Positions 11,875 to 23,774 of a DNA stretch of 64,000 nt are shown piece by piece. The notes beneath the pieces are model-generated. The model was not told where the DNA came from, ran no database searches, and worked only from the letters and a program-made list of their open reading frames with translations. The DNA is from Ceraceosorus guamensis (Eukaryota > Basidiomycota > Exobasidiomycetes > Ceraceosorales > Ceraceosoraceae), in assembly GCF_003144195.1 (NCBI RefSeq), contig NW_020290019.1, positions 186,001-250,000 of the forward strand, written 5' to 3'. The first letter of the stretch is position 1, and every line of letters starts with the position of its first letter. The position numbers and the translations under genes are program-made.

Positions 11875-12753
11875 ATGCTCTTGCCACGCATCATCAAACG
11901 CTACGCAACCCCAGCCACAGCATCAGCAATTGCTTTGGGCCTGTCCGCACCTTTGCTTTACACGGCCTCCAACCAAATTGCCACCCGCATAGTCGGCACT
12001 GCGCCGCTCAGGTCTTTTCAGACAACTACACCTTGGTACTTGCACCCGAGTAGGCCAGCCAGTATGGGATCCGATGCTTCCAAAGTCACGGGAAACTTTC
12101 CGAAGGGGAAGAGCGAGAGCGAGTGGAGAGCGCAGTTGAGTCCTGAGCAGGTGAGTGCTTCTCCGTGCAATGATGCGGCTCCGTACAGCTCGCGGCGGGC
12201 CATGCCAACACTGCCACCATACTTCCTTCCTCTTGTGTAACCCCGACTCAGTTCCGCATCCTGAGAGAAAAGGGAACTGAGCCGGGCTTTTCCTCCGAGC
12301 TCGACTCTCACTACCCCAAGGAAGGCGTGTACAGCTGTGCAGGCTGCCACACTCCTCTCTACAAGGCGTCCCACAAGTTCAAGTCGGGCTGCGGTTGGCC
12401 CGCTTTCTTCGATGCTATTCCAGGCACGATTGACAGGCATGTGGACAGGAGCTGGGGCATGAAGCGAGTAGAGATCACTTGCAAAGGTGAGTGGACGATG
12501 CACTTCGGCGCTCTGTGCGGTTTGGGCGTGGCTGAAGTGCTGTCCGGCTTGGCTGGGTCCTGTACAGCTTGCGGAGGTCATTTGGGACACGTTTTTGAGG
12601 GAGAAGGCTTCAACAACCCAACAGACGAGCGGCATGTGAGTCACCGATATTTCAAGCATGGGTCGTAACCCGCTGCTTACCAATCCGTGTTTGACTCAGT
12701 GCGTGAATGGCGTGTCAATCCGCTTCGACGAGAACGCAGAGCAGAAGCTCTAA
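11875..12753 (+). CDS. Methionine-R-sulfoxide reductase B
   Basis: MsrB reduces methionine-R-sulfoxide in proteins using thioredoxin and protects against oxidative damage. Four exons: 11875-12150, 12252-12486, 12568-12635 and 12700-12753, about 210 residues. Zinc-binding CxxC pairs are SCAGC and TCKAC, followed by GGHLGHVFEGEGF. The catalytic Cys is in ERHCVNGVSIRF, which is formed across the last intron. SGCGWPAFF is also typical. From 11875 the N-terminus (MLLPRIIKRYATPATAS) looks like a mitochondrial presequence. A second in-frame ATG at 12064 (MGSDASKVTG) would give a cytosolic form lacking it. The frame stays open upstream to 11668, but that start is not a better fit. It resembles yeast Mxr2. 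It is divergent from ARB1 and convergent with the hydratase gene, with about 155 bases between. Confidence 0.95.
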
Positions 12754-12909
12754 TCGTCGCATTCGAACAGTGAATGTATCGTTGCCCTGAATAGGGGCTG
12801 TTTCACATGCGAAATGCTATCACACTTTCCTTGAGCCAGTCACAGCGACCGTCGAACACACGGTATGCGGAGGTGCAGTGAACCAAAGGTATTCCTGGCC
12901 ATGTCCGGC

Positions 12910-14296
12910 TCATGTTCCTGTGTACCTAGGTGCACGCTTTTCTGCGAACGCTCGCAAGCCCTCTTGCCGGTCATTGCTGTCCATTAGCCGATCATAGCAG
13001 GCTCTCTCCCAGTCCAGCGCTGCTTCACTGTGTTGAGCGGGAGCGCAAGCGGTGTAAGAGGCGTATCGGTGCCAAGCATGCAGTGGAACCCATAAAAGCG
13101 ACTCACTTGTCGATTCCCAAACTTCTGTCAATTGCAGCTTTGGCAGCGCGCAATGCCAATGGTCCTGCTCGATCGAATGCCAAGTCAGCTTTCAGCGTCT
13201 AGCACGGTTCGCGAATTTGCAACAGTACGCGATCACGCACCATTGGCCGCCATAGACCTAGCGAGCTGCACGGACAAATTGAGCGCTTCGTCGCCTTCGT
13301 GTTCCTTGTCCTGAGCTGGCGCGTAGTGCTCCACCAACCCGAACTCCAGAGCTGTGCGCCCATCGAGGATGCGAGCGCTGAAAATGAGATCCTTGGCTCG
13401 ACTTGTGCCCACCTGTCTTGTCAGACGCAGTGTGCCTCCAGCCCTGAGTCCGATTGAAAGCGAGCGTTTGGGCGGACAAAGGCGTGAGAAGCGCATGACT
13501 ATGCTCATTCAAACCCAATCTGCTTCATCCGCTCACCCAGGAATGATTCCAAGTCTAGTTTCCGTCAATCCTAGTTTGGCTCCGGGCCCTGCCACCCTAA
13601 CATCCGTGGCGAGAGCTAGCTCCAATCCTCCCCCCAGAGCTGTCCCATCCAGCGCCGAGATGCTGGGCACTTCGAGCTTTTCTAAAGCTGTGAAAGTCCT
13701 TCGAAGACCGAGCAGAAAATCATTCACCTCCGCAGGAGACATGGACTTGCGTTCCCTCAAGTCCGCACCAGCGCAGAATGTGCTGGGAACCAGTGATCGA
13801 ACCACGAGCACGCGCGTGCTGCGTCAAGCAAGCCAGACGATTTCACTTCAGTCCATTTCGGCAAATTTGAGCATCGAATTGATACTCACCCGTCATGTCG
13901 CACTGCATTCACGCACTGCTCCAGCTCTCCTAGCATCTGGACGCCAATGGCATTTCGCGCAGGAGCTCTGTCCAGCGTGAGCAAGCTGATATGCCTGTCC
14001 AGCTCCGATGGGTCTGCCGACTGACCAGATGACGGGTGATGAGCCACGGACCTGGAGAGCGGGCTCTCGGAGAGCTTTTCAAGGTAGGCTAGGGGTCTGG
14101 CTGTGCTGTATGCGCGCAGGTGACTGGAGGAGTCGACCAATCGCTTTGTTGACCCTTGGCACGCTATGCCTGTAGGTGAGCAGCTGGACCCTGTAAGGGA
14201 GCGCAGCGCTGACCGAGAAAACATCTTTGTTGCGAGGAGTGCCTTCCAAGACTCAAGGCGAGGTGATCGAAAGAGGTGAAGGTGAGATGGCTGCAT
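12910..14296 (-). CDS. Mitochondrial AUH-type enoyl-CoA hydratase
   Basis: Crotonase-fold enzyme most like methylglutaconyl-CoA hydratase (AUH) of leucine breakdown. Five exons on the minus strand: 13890-14296, 13537-13818, 13241-13443, 13107-13167 and 12910-13027, about 356 residues. The oxyanion-hole segments are TFCAGADLRER and GTALGGGLELAL. The two catalytic Glu residues sit in GGGLELAL and TETRLGIIPGAGGT. The C-terminus (EGLRAFAEKRAPRYTG) is typical of the AUH group. The N-terminal 60 residues are rich in Ser, Arg and Leu and look like a mitochondrial presequence. A second ATG at 14224 (MFSRSALRSL) would give a more conventional presequence and may be the real start. The gene is divergent from the Cox23-like gene. 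A role in another short-chain enoyl-CoA pathway is possible. Confidence 0.92.
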
Positions 14297-14945
14297 CGAG
14301 ATTCAAGATCCAAGTTGAAGTCACGAGCCGGATGACGAGTCACCCATTTGGACTCACGACTCGCATTCAATGATTCTTCTGGGCAGGATAGTCACACAAG
14401 CTGCAGGCTGTTGGTGTCAAGCTCTGGAGAAGCCCCACACGGGCCGCGCCTGCTGCTGCGCTGATAGATCTCCAGCAAACTCACGACTGCTACTCGCGAC
14501 TCTGTGTAGCGGTACGGTACCCATACCGGTATATAGGTACAGGTGGCTCGCAACGCACAGCCCCATAAAACCCGCCTTCAGCGTGCAGAGGGTATTGTGA
14601 TTATATATGCACACGCGCGAGTCGCGAAGCTGCAGCAAGTCCGCGGGTCAATCGTGAAAGTCCGCTTACGAGCGGGGTGTGTATAGTTGACCACGAATCG
14701 CCATTAAGCAATATTGAGCGCATATATATGCCATCATTCAAGTTCTCCAGGCTGTCACATCTCACATCTTCATCTGCTTCGACTAAGTCGCTTCGAATTT
14801 TGATCCAACGCCGCTCTACGATTGACTCTGAGATACAAGCCGTCACGCCGAGCAATCGCAGTCGAGGGTCCCCACCTATCACCACACCCTGTTTTGCCCG
14901 ACCAACCGACTCATCCATCCGACACTTCTGATTGCGTATTGCAGT
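14297..14945. promoter_or_regulatory. Shared upstream region of AUH and COX23
   Basis: Divergent promoter between two mitochondrial-protein genes. It contains TATA-like stretches (GGTATATAGG near 14530, ATTATATATG near 14598, CATATATATG near 14720) and the dispersed motif around 14320-14365 (CACGAGCC, ACGAGTCA, CTCACGACTC). No CCAAT box was found, so there is no direct sign of control by the HAP complex, whose subunit is encoded close by. Confidence 0.45.
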
Positions 14946-15500
14946 ATGTCAGCCGCACCTGCTTCCGTTGATGGAGTACCATTAGGGAGGCAACCAGAAG
15001 ATCACATCAAGGTAAGTGTATCTCCTAGTCTCCCAACACGTCTGTCACACCAGTGATCTGACCTTTCGCGCGCATCATGACCGCGTCTCGACTCTCGACT
15101 CTCGACGCCTTTGCAGGTGATGGCCGGCAAAACACCATCAAAGTTTACCGACCCCTGCAGAAGAGCATCGGCGCTTTCGATGAAATGCTTGGAGGATAAC
15201 AGCTACGACAAAGCGAAGTGCGCAGAAGCTTTTCAGGTGTAGTGAGTGCTGCATGACATCCGAATCAAAAATGCTGGTTGGTGCCTGTTGCTGCTATAGT
15301 CAGGTGGCGAGGCGCAGTCGCAGTGTGACGAGTCCCAAGGCAAGATTGCAGACAATCGTCTTGTCACATCACTGCAGCGGTACTTCACATTTACTGACTC
15401 GCACACGATCACCCTTTTGCACAGTCGTGATTGCAAAAAGACGTGGGTCGAGCAAAGGCGGAAGGACAGGAGGGAGGGCAGGCCTGGGGCCTGGGATTGA
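14946..15500 (+). CDS. COX23: Cox23-like twin CX9C intermembrane-space protein
   Basis: Small CHCH-fold protein of the mitochondrial intermembrane space. Cox23 family members act in assembly of cytochrome c oxidase and are imported by the Mia40 disulfide relay. Three exons: 14946-15011, 15117-15241 and 15425-15500, 88 residues. Two exact CX9C motifs are seen: PCRRASALSMKC and KCAEAFQVYRDC. The second is formed across intron 2 with the donor at GTGAGT (15242). The tail CKKTWVEQRRKDRREG is typical of Cox23 (CHCHD7) rather than Cox17 or Cox19. There is no presequence, as expected for this import route. The exon 2 acceptor could be used at slightly different sites, affecting only residues before the fold. 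Its 3' end converges with the NF-YB gene, 243 bases away. Confidence 0.9.
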
Positions 15501-15743
15501 AAGCATTTCTTCAATGAATGATCCGGCCTTGAAATGCTCATGTCTCCGGTCGCAACTTTCGGAATCCGGCGCATGGCGCATTGGTCTGCCACTGGAATGG
15601 CAGCGGGCATCTATGGTTGAGGTTGAGGCGCGAAGAGGGTATGCTACAAGTTGGTAATGGGGCATGCAGACACTGCTAGGTGGACAGGATTGTAGGGCAC
15701 GCGGGGAAATGATCGTGGCGCGAGGAGGACAGTCAAAGCGACA

Positions 15744-16543
15744 TCACTCGTCATCGCCATCGCCATCGTCTCCATCTTGATCCTCATCGTCTTCCAGTCC
15801 CTCGTCTGCATCCGTAGTGCCACGCGCGGCGCCCCTTCTTGACCGCTTACGAGGAGTTGCTTCTTGTGCCTTAAAAAGAGTGAGAGCGTGTGCAGCGACC
15901 ACCGTCAGCTATTTGGTACTACAAACCGCGCCATTCTCGCATCTGCTTTTCTGGAGTGGGTCGTTGATGCATACATCTGGTCCCAGCCTTGCGGCACACC
16001 AATGCGTGACAACATTCTCTGCGAGCTCGCTGGACTCACCATCCTGTATCTGCTTAGCCACACATTACAAACAGCCTCGTAATCGTCAAAGCCTAGCGTG
16101 CGCATAGCATAGAGCACATCGTCCCCATTGATGGTCTTTCTCTTCTCATCCAGACACCTGTCCGCAGCTTCCGAGGTCAGAAAGGCGATGAACTCGCAGA
16201 CGCAGTCCTGCACGCAGTCTTTGGCATCTCTCGCTATCTTGCTGGATGCCGGTATGCTGAGCTTCATCAGTCTGCTGATGTTGGCGATGGGAAGAGTGGC
16301 AAGCGGGGGCAATGCGGGATGATTGGGATCTTCGGGGTCGAAATCTGCGGGCAATCCTTCCAGGTCGTCGTACAACTCCTCTGCTCCTTCCTCGTACTCC
16401 TGAGCTTCGCCCGAGTCGTCTAGCTCTGCCGCGTCTCGATGTGACATCGCAGCATCCTCTGGAGCAGAATTGGAGAGCGCATATGCCGAATGAAGCTGCG
16501 GGCCGGACCCATGTGAAGTTGATGAGGAGGATGGATTGGCCAT
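15744..16543 (-). CDS. HAP3: CCAAT-binding factor subunit NF-YB/HAP3
   Basis: Histone-fold subunit of the CCAAT-binding complex, which in fungi controls respiration, iron and redox genes together with NF-YC/HAP5 and NF-YA/HAP2. Two exons on the minus strand: 16040-16543 and 15744-15869, 209 residues. The histone fold covers residues about 80-165: LPIANISRLMK, SKIARDAKDCVQDCVCEF, LTSEAADRC, KRKTINGDDVLYAM and LGFDDYEAV, all strong family signatures. The N-terminus is Ser-rich and acidic. The second exon adds a basic patch (PRKRSRRGAARG) and an acidic end rich in Asp. The first ATG in frame is 16543 (MANPSSSS). Reading straight through the intron would give a shorter unrelated tail. The gene is divergent from the DUF4211 gene. 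Confidence 0.93.
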
Positions 16544-17296
16544 CTCGGTCGAGCGAAAGTTTGGCCGGCGATGAGTGGAGAGTGGTGAAACGTGCCTGCC
16601 CTTCTGTTTCCGGTTTGTGAGGTTGTGCAAGCTTGGCGAAAGGTCCGATCAGCGGGTCATCTCCGACACTGCAGTCGCGGGTCGTAGGTGGAGTCAGGAT
16701 TGAAGATGGGACGCGATCCATGAATGGGGTTCGTTAGTCAAGAAGCAGTGTGTATATAATCTTGAATCACGAATCTTGAAGGGGAGGATGTCTAGCACGA
16801 CGCTCAGCCGCCCCAGACACGACTTACTGTTGTAATTTGTCGCTATCAGATCGCAGGAAGATGCAGCAGGCCTCCCTCCACCCACGCACGTGATTGCGAT
16901 AGTCATGACGACCCATGCAACGCACGAGGGGAGATTCTTGATTCCAAGCTAATCAAGACTCACTGCTCATCAACTTGGCGACGAAGAAATCCACTTGTAT
17001 CCATCAGCTTCATAATTATACCCCGGCTCTTGCTCCTACCGCCCTGCATTAGCTTCCTCATAAACATTGGAGCTGGTACCTGTCATCCAATATGACTGTC
17101 ATCTGAACTCCTTCATCGTCGCCAGCACAGCCGCTAGCTCGTGCACCGTTAGCCGCTTCTAGACATCTTCAGCACCCCGACCACTACACTGTGTCTCATA
17201 TCAGCGCTTTCCATACCTCGCTCATCGGACTTCGCACATTGAACAGCTATAGCGAATCACTCGCGCGCTGCGCCCATCGCTGAGGCTCTCGCCAAC
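16544..17296. promoter_or_regulatory. Shared upstream region of NF-YB and DUF4211 genes
   Basis: Divergent interval of 753 bases. It contains a palindrome-like copy of the dispersed motif at 16760-16780 (TCTTGAATCACGAATCTTGA) next to GTGTATATAA. The last 300 bases before 17297 are C/T-rich and likely 5' leader. No gene is seen. Confidence 0.5.
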
Positions 17297-19653
17297 ATGC
17301 CAGCACGCAAGTCAGGCGCCTCTCGGACGCTGGCACAAGCTCCAGCGTTCTGGGTGGAGATTCCTCCGAGGAGCTCCAAGGCTACCTACCATCGCAATTT
17401 CAAAGCCTTTTTGGCGTCGCAGCAGCACAATGCGAATGATGTGGTCGATATCACGCGAAGCACAGGGGTGCAGGATGCTGTGATAGAGGCGCGAACGCCT
17501 GGCGACGCCTTCGCCTCTGCCAGAGATTCATCGCCAACAAATTCGGAGATGATTGTGTCGGATGAGTTGGCTGCGGTGAGTGGTGTGATGACGGGGCCGG
17601 ATGGCATGCTTGCGTTGTCTTACTGAACGCACCTATCTTCTCGTTCAGCTGGGGCCACGGCTCGTGGCACCTGCGAACGGCAGCAGCACCAGCCTTGCGA
17701 CATGCACTTCTTCCGGGCCGGCGCCGCCGCTGCCAGACGAGAGAAATGGCGGCTCGTCGTCGCTGTCATCGAAGCGGGCTGCTATTCGCCTGTCTCCCGA
17801 CGAGGACATGCTGCCGGCAGTGGAAGCCTCTTCTTCGTGGCGTAGACTAGATGATCGCTCGCGAACAACCCTGTTCTTGGGCGAGTCTCAAAACGATGAC
17901 GATGCCTCCATCGTGTCGACATTTCGACCCCGCCATCTCGTCTCACCCGCGAAATCAAATGATACGAGTCGAAGTGACTCCCTGCTGCGCATCAGCGCGC
18001 CTAAGACGAATGCGCCGAGCCTCTCGATCAACGGAGGCGCGGTGCCCAGCGCCACGACTGCTCAGACGATCATCGTAGCAGATACTGACGATGATTCTGA
18101 CGAGGGACCCGCACCTCGCAAGGCAGGGCGACGCCTTGTGCAGGAGCCATTGCCAAAGCCGCAGAAACCTCTCAAATCTTCAACCCGGGCGTCAGCTAGC
18201 GCAACGTCAGGCAAGCGGAAGCGAAAGGACTCCTCCACGTCGTCGAGCTCCTCTAGCTCCTCGGATTCGTCCGACACATCGGACTCGTCAGACTCAACCA
18301 CTTCAGATACTTCTGATGAGGATCTGGAGCAAGACCTCAATGTGTAAGTCTGAGTTGCGAGCTCATCCGCATACATCCTCGTCAGCATTTCATAGATTGA
18401 CAATCCTCTCTGATTGACCACCATTCAGCGACGCCTTCGTCCGCTCGACCGGAGTACGTGCAGAGCAGGAGCAAAAGGCGAAGAGGCTCGCTTCTCTCAA
18501 ACGGCGGAGGGACCGCAAACAGCAAGGATTGTCCACTGAGGAGGATTCTGACTCGGATCAGGGCTCTTCTTCGGGAGATGAAGATGATGATACGCCACCT
18601 TCACGCCGTCCGAACCCCTACCTTGGTGCTGAGAACAAGCGGAGCTCCTCAAAATCGGAGTCCAAACGATCTCAAAAGGACAATAGCAGAAAAAAGAAGA
18701 AGAAGGACAGGAAGCGGAAGAAGAAAAAGAAGAAAGAAGCGGAAAGAAATGAGAAAGTCCGCTCAGAGTCTAAGAAGCGTGGCAAGACAAAGAAGAGCGC
18801 AGAGTTGAATCTACCGCCAGATCGTCACGTCGATCTACAGCAGCTTGGCTTTCTTAGGGCTTCAACAAAGGATTATGCCGACCAGTATGTCCGCTGGCTT
18901 AGCTTTCGCCTTCTTGGGATGGAAATTCCTGAAAGCAACCAACGACTTTGGGACCAAGCTCGTCGTCATTTGCAACAGGAGGTCAAGGCGATAGAGAGCG
19001 GTGTGATGACGCAAGCCATGCGTCGCTCGTTCTACTGGCATCTTCGGCACTATCAGAAGTTTTTGAGAAAGCACGCTGGCGACCGGAGCCTTCACGGTTG
19101 CGCGGCATGCGGCAATAGGATGCACCCCTCGGACTCCTACTTCACCTTCCACGGACCTTTTTATCACAAGAAGGATCTTACCGCGTACACGAAGGTGGAC
19201 TATGCCAATACGTCCAGCGACGAGGAGTCCGCCCAAGATGATATATGGACTCCAAAACGCGAAGGAGGCAACGACCCCAAGACGCGCAAACGGTCTTTCT
19301 ATGTGAGTGCATCGCTGCCACGTCGATCGGGCTACTGCGGCTGATCCCTTTACCACTTCCAACAGGTCGGAGCGTCGTGCGCATCGCGAGCTCGGCTTTT
19401 GCACTCGCTTGCGCATTGGGAGATCAGCTTCGCCCGACATTTGAAAAAGTCCGCGTCTTTTAAAAGGGTGGAGCAGGAGCTGGACGAGCAGGACCGTCCT
19501 GCGGGAGATGACGATTTGGACGCCATTGCCGACGAGAACGTCAAGGCGCTGATGAATCGCTTGCAGAGGTGGCAGAGGAAATCGCAGGAAATTGCGGTGG
19601 GAAAGGATAAAGCTGCCACGCATGTGGACCGCTTCCCTTGGAAAGAGGAATAG
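17297..19653 (+). CDS. DUF4211 domain nuclear-type protein
   Basis: Four exons: 17297-17575, 17649-18343, 18429-19302 and 19366-19653, 711 residues. The C-terminal third carries the fungal DUF4211 region, with YFTFHGPFYH near a Cys pair (CAACGNRM) and, after the last intron, VGASCASRARLLHSLAHWE. The family is of unknown function, usually nuclear, and loosely linked to chromatin. The N-terminal half is disordered. It contains a long Ser/Asp tract (about residues 300-325) and a Lys-rich tract (about 405-425, KKKKKDRKRKKKKKK) that could act as an NLS or nucleic-acid-binding tail. The coiled-coil-like C-terminus ends in FPWKEE. The start (AACATGCC) is the first ATG in the frame. Exon phases agree at all three junctions. 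The function is not assigned. Confidence 0.88.
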
Positions 19654-22600
19654 CGCGTCAAAGAACGACACAGCCCCGAAAGAACGACACAGCACCGGTC
19701 AAGATCGAGCAGCTTCGATCCGCACCTCCATTCGACGATCAGAGCAGGATGAGAGGCAGTCCGTTGTACTATACAAAGTCCCGGCGAGTTCCGGCGACTT
19801 TGATGTCATCCATCATTTCCGTGCGATCTTCGGCCTTCTACTCTGGCATGGACATAGCCCTAGCCCTCGCTGCATGACGATCTCGTGGCTTGTCGCTTGT
19901 TTTTAGTTGTATTAATCATCAATCAACGACTTGCACGAAAACGCACATAGCGCTCTAATTTCGCACTGCCACAAAAGAAGTTGCAATTGAAAACCTGTTG
20001 GAAAAGGCAAAGGAAGGTCTTGTAAGCGGCCAAGGGGCGCTTGGGGCAACCTGCTCAAGCCAAGGCTCGCGTAGTCGATGCCAAGCAAACGTAATGACAA
20101 GGTACGTTGTGGCTCGCCTTACATTGCGCGAAGGGCAAAAAGCCTAGACCGCGTTCGGCACAACCGAGCCAAGCAGCTATACCGGTACGCGTCACCCACA
20201 TCGACGCGTCGAACCGGTTCAACAGCTGGGAACAAGAATTTCACAATCAGCAAAGGTTCACAATTGGGGGCAGTCGTGAGTTGAGCAGTCACTAGCGGCA
20301 ATTGCAGTCTCCACATCATCCGAGGTTTTTCAAACGCTTCTTTGCCCTTTTTGGTGTGCGCTAGCTAATGCTTGCCGAGAGCTAGACAAGAATCGCAGCG
20401 GCAAATGTTGCAATCACAAGTTTTGAGCGCGAATTATTGTGAACGGGTGCGGCCGCGCCGCCTTGAAATGAGCGAGAACCATCTGCACGGTCGGCCCGAT
20501 GCCAAAAAGTGCCAAGAGACCCCACACACTCTCTCATTTGTCCTTCAAGAACCTTGGGAGGAATGTGATCACCTTTGAGCCTTCCAACTGTCCTCATCTT
20601 ACCCTTTCTCAATCTCGATCCGGGAAAAGAAGAAGACGGGATCAAGGACCGCCTAAATGGGATGGAGGCTTGACCCGGGATCGGCTTGGGGAGAGAGGTG
20701 CGTCGACTCGCCAAGTCGCGGCACACGCTACAAAGCGCCGCTACCGGCACAGGACTTGTTGTGCTCGAAAGTCTGTTGAGGCCGAGACCACAGGTCGGCT
20801 GCCGCTACCTTGCCTTACCCTACCTTTGCATACCTAACCATTCAATTGGGAGTTTAAATGTGAGAAGGGGACTGGTCGATGTCATAGCCAAGACTCTCCG
20901 GCGGCGGATCGGTACGAAATCGTCGATGGACGGCACGGCACGGTTCGCGAGGCTTTGGCATGGTAACTTGCTCCGGCCAGCTTGATCTTCGCGAGCGCCC
21001 GGAGCAGCGAACGCACAACCAAGCCTGAAATCGGATGAAAACGTCGGCTGAAGTCCGACACCGACTCATCCATGTCATCCACGGCCAACACGTCTGGACA
21101 ATGTTCGCTTTAAAGGGTGCCTCTCGCGCATCTTCCCCATCACAGACCCGAGGGTCAAACATGGGCGGGAAAAACGTCACTCGGACGGTGTTGGAGCGGC
21201 AGAGTGAGAGCGTCATTGCGCATTGTCGAGGAAGCTCCGAGAGAGTTTGAGCTAGCTCGATATCTTCAACGACCCAAAGAATCACGAAACGATTGGTGGT
21301 GGGGGTGAGGCAGCTTGAGAAGGTTTGGTGCGATGCGATGCGCTGCGCTGGCATTGCGCGCATTTCCGTGAACGTGAGACACGGCCACGTCGAGACTTGG
21401 AAGACGAGGGCCAGAGCTGTGACCGAGAAGCGCTTGGCGGTGTGTGGCAGCGGCACTGTGACTGTGCCGTGCCGATGTTGTGCCTACACACCATCCATGC
21501 TACTACTACTGTTGACCACGAGTACAGTGCAAGTATCGTACAGCATCTGCTCGCGAAGCCGACCAATTTGAGCATCGTGATCTGGTCCAGACCGCGAACA
21601 TGGCAAGTTGCACCGTCAAGCCTTCCCCATCATTCGCGGTGATTGTTGACGCGCGGCCGCTAGCCTGGCCAGCCGTGTCGAGATCACTGGACAGAAGGAA
21701 GCGGGGAATGAGCCCGTCGTCGCTCGAGGCGAGGTGACTCTTGTAAGATTGGAAGTCCGACACGGGATGCAGACTCGTCAGCAAGTCGGGATCGCGGTCC
21801 GGAGAAGTGGCGCGCACGTTTTCCGATGCGTTTTCCAGTTGCTCAAGCCACAACAGTGAACGTCGTCTGGCACGACTACAGATCCAATTTGCAGGTGCTC
21901 CGGTGAGTGTTGCTTTGTATTTCATCGAATGACGAGAGGAGATAGACGCGCACCCGCGAGCGATGCGTTTTCGAGCTTAACCATGATCGAGGCAAGACTA
22001 AGCTTGTAGGCTTTGGTAATTTGTGGTGAGCGCAGCATATTTAGTGACTCAAGCTGTCACACTGAAGGCCGCGGCAGCCTCAAGTCAGAACAGAGTGGTG
22101 CAGCCGTGAGAATTCGCTTGTCTTGCTTCCCCCGTCCGCTGGACACGGTTGCCACGAAGGGCAGCTAGGACAATCATCAATCGCGAATATTGGCCGATGT
22201 GTCAGCAAGCGGCAGCGGCTATACCTGTGAATATATGCTTCGACAGTGAGCGCGCATCCATGCCGCCGCGCGCGTACCGTGCGTCTCGTCTATAGCGGGC
22301 GTCCGCGGCGATTGTGATGTTGATGATGTCTCTCTTGTGGTGCCCAATCCTTGATAGTCACGCCTCGCTGTTGTCGAAATGCAGGTCCTCTAGCTGTGCA
22401 CGCACATGCCCAGGCATGTTTCGTACGCCTCCAGCCGAATATTTGCCTCACGCCTGTGCTTTATGACCTAGCGAACCCAGTCAACCCGTCCGACAGCGGC
22501 TTAGTCACGAGTGAGCTTGCGCATGGTGGCTGCTGCTGCTGGGGCGAGGCTCTCGCGGTCAGCATCGGCTGGCTGGCTGGCTGCATATTTTGCTGCATGG

Positions 22601-23530
22601 ATCACTTTCCTATCAATGATGGACGCCAAGCACTTGGTGGTGCATGCTGGCGATGAGCGTTCTCGTGCAGCATCGTGTAGAACATCACTGTGACTCTTGG
22701 ACCATGCACCTCTGACGAAAGCTTGGCTTTCATACTACACTGGCCATGTGCTCCCGACTGCCGAGCTCCTCCCCGTCATGTAGCATGGCCCGATGCGAAA
22801 CTACAGCGCCACCGGAGGTTGGTTGCATGTTATATAGCGTGCAAGCAAAGAGCCGGCCGGCACTTGATCACTCACGACTTAATTGCTGTATGCAGCTCGT
22901 GATTGCTGCATGCTCTTATTGCGACGCGGTCAGCATCAGCAGTTGCTGCACCGTTGTATGCATGCATGCGAGCGATCAGAGCGCGCGAGCTAGGAGCTTA
23001 AGTGCGAGCGCAGAGTCAAAGTACATAAACAACAATCACACAGACGGGCTTGGCAGCGGTCAAGCAAGCGCGCTCGCATCAGCTTGGACTCTCACCCAGG
23101 AGCACCGCGAGCAGCACACCAGAGTATGCATGCGCGCACCCATGCAGCTTGGACCCTGACGTTGAGTGAGCTTCACCGAGGAAGGGACGCACTCATCGAT
23201 GAACTGCTGCTAGCGCTGCATCTTCACGATTCGTGATGAGTTTTTAGGTACAAGCCACCCGCGCATCGGGTCACCGACCAAGGCAGGCTAGGCAGGCAGG
23301 CCTGCCTTTGCGCTGAAATCTCCTGATTTCTGAACGCGCGCTTTAGCTCTCGGAGACTGCTGACCCTCGGAAGAGCCAGCGAAGGTGTGACCTGCTTTAG
23401 CACTCGTGCTCACTCGTCACCTATGAGAGGGGTCGTGCACTGCGTGCGAGGACCAGGGAACGCTCGCGATGATGACTGACATGGCACCTTTGACTGATGA
23501 GGTTGTCATTCGCATTCGCAATCAAGGCCC

Positions 23531-23549
23531 CAGCAGCAGCAGCAGCAGC
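23531..23549. repeat. (CAG)n microsatellite
   Basis: Six uninterrupted CAG units in the RhoGEF upstream interval. The tract is not inside a supported gene. Confidence 0.9.
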
Positions 23550-23757
23550 TTTGCTGATGGAGAGCGATGATCCAGCGAGCGCGAAGAGGCGGCTCTGCTC
23601 CGCTCTGCCGTTCTGCATGCATGCAGCCCGTGTCAGGACCTCTTTGCTCGACTTGCGTGTCCTTATAGCCCGCGGGCAACGGCTCGGATGCGGGATAATC
23701 GACGACGATGGCATCAGCGCGTATGCAGCTGCTGCTGGTGAGCAGACGGGACGGGCG

Positions 23758-23774
23758 GGCAGGCAGGCAGGCAG
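23758..23774. repeat. (AGGC)n microsatellite
   Basis: Four tandem GGCA/AGGC units at the edge of the RhoGEF upstream region. A related GGCA-rich run lies at about 23281-23306. Confidence 0.8.

Noticed and set aside
20882-21925. Coding-like stretch on the minus strand (for example DFQSYKSHLASSDDGLIPRF and DDMDESVSDFSRRFHPISGL)
   Set aside because: Codon use is partly gene-like, but no consistent exon chain, start or domain could be found. It is left as an unresolved hint of a gene or gene remnant.
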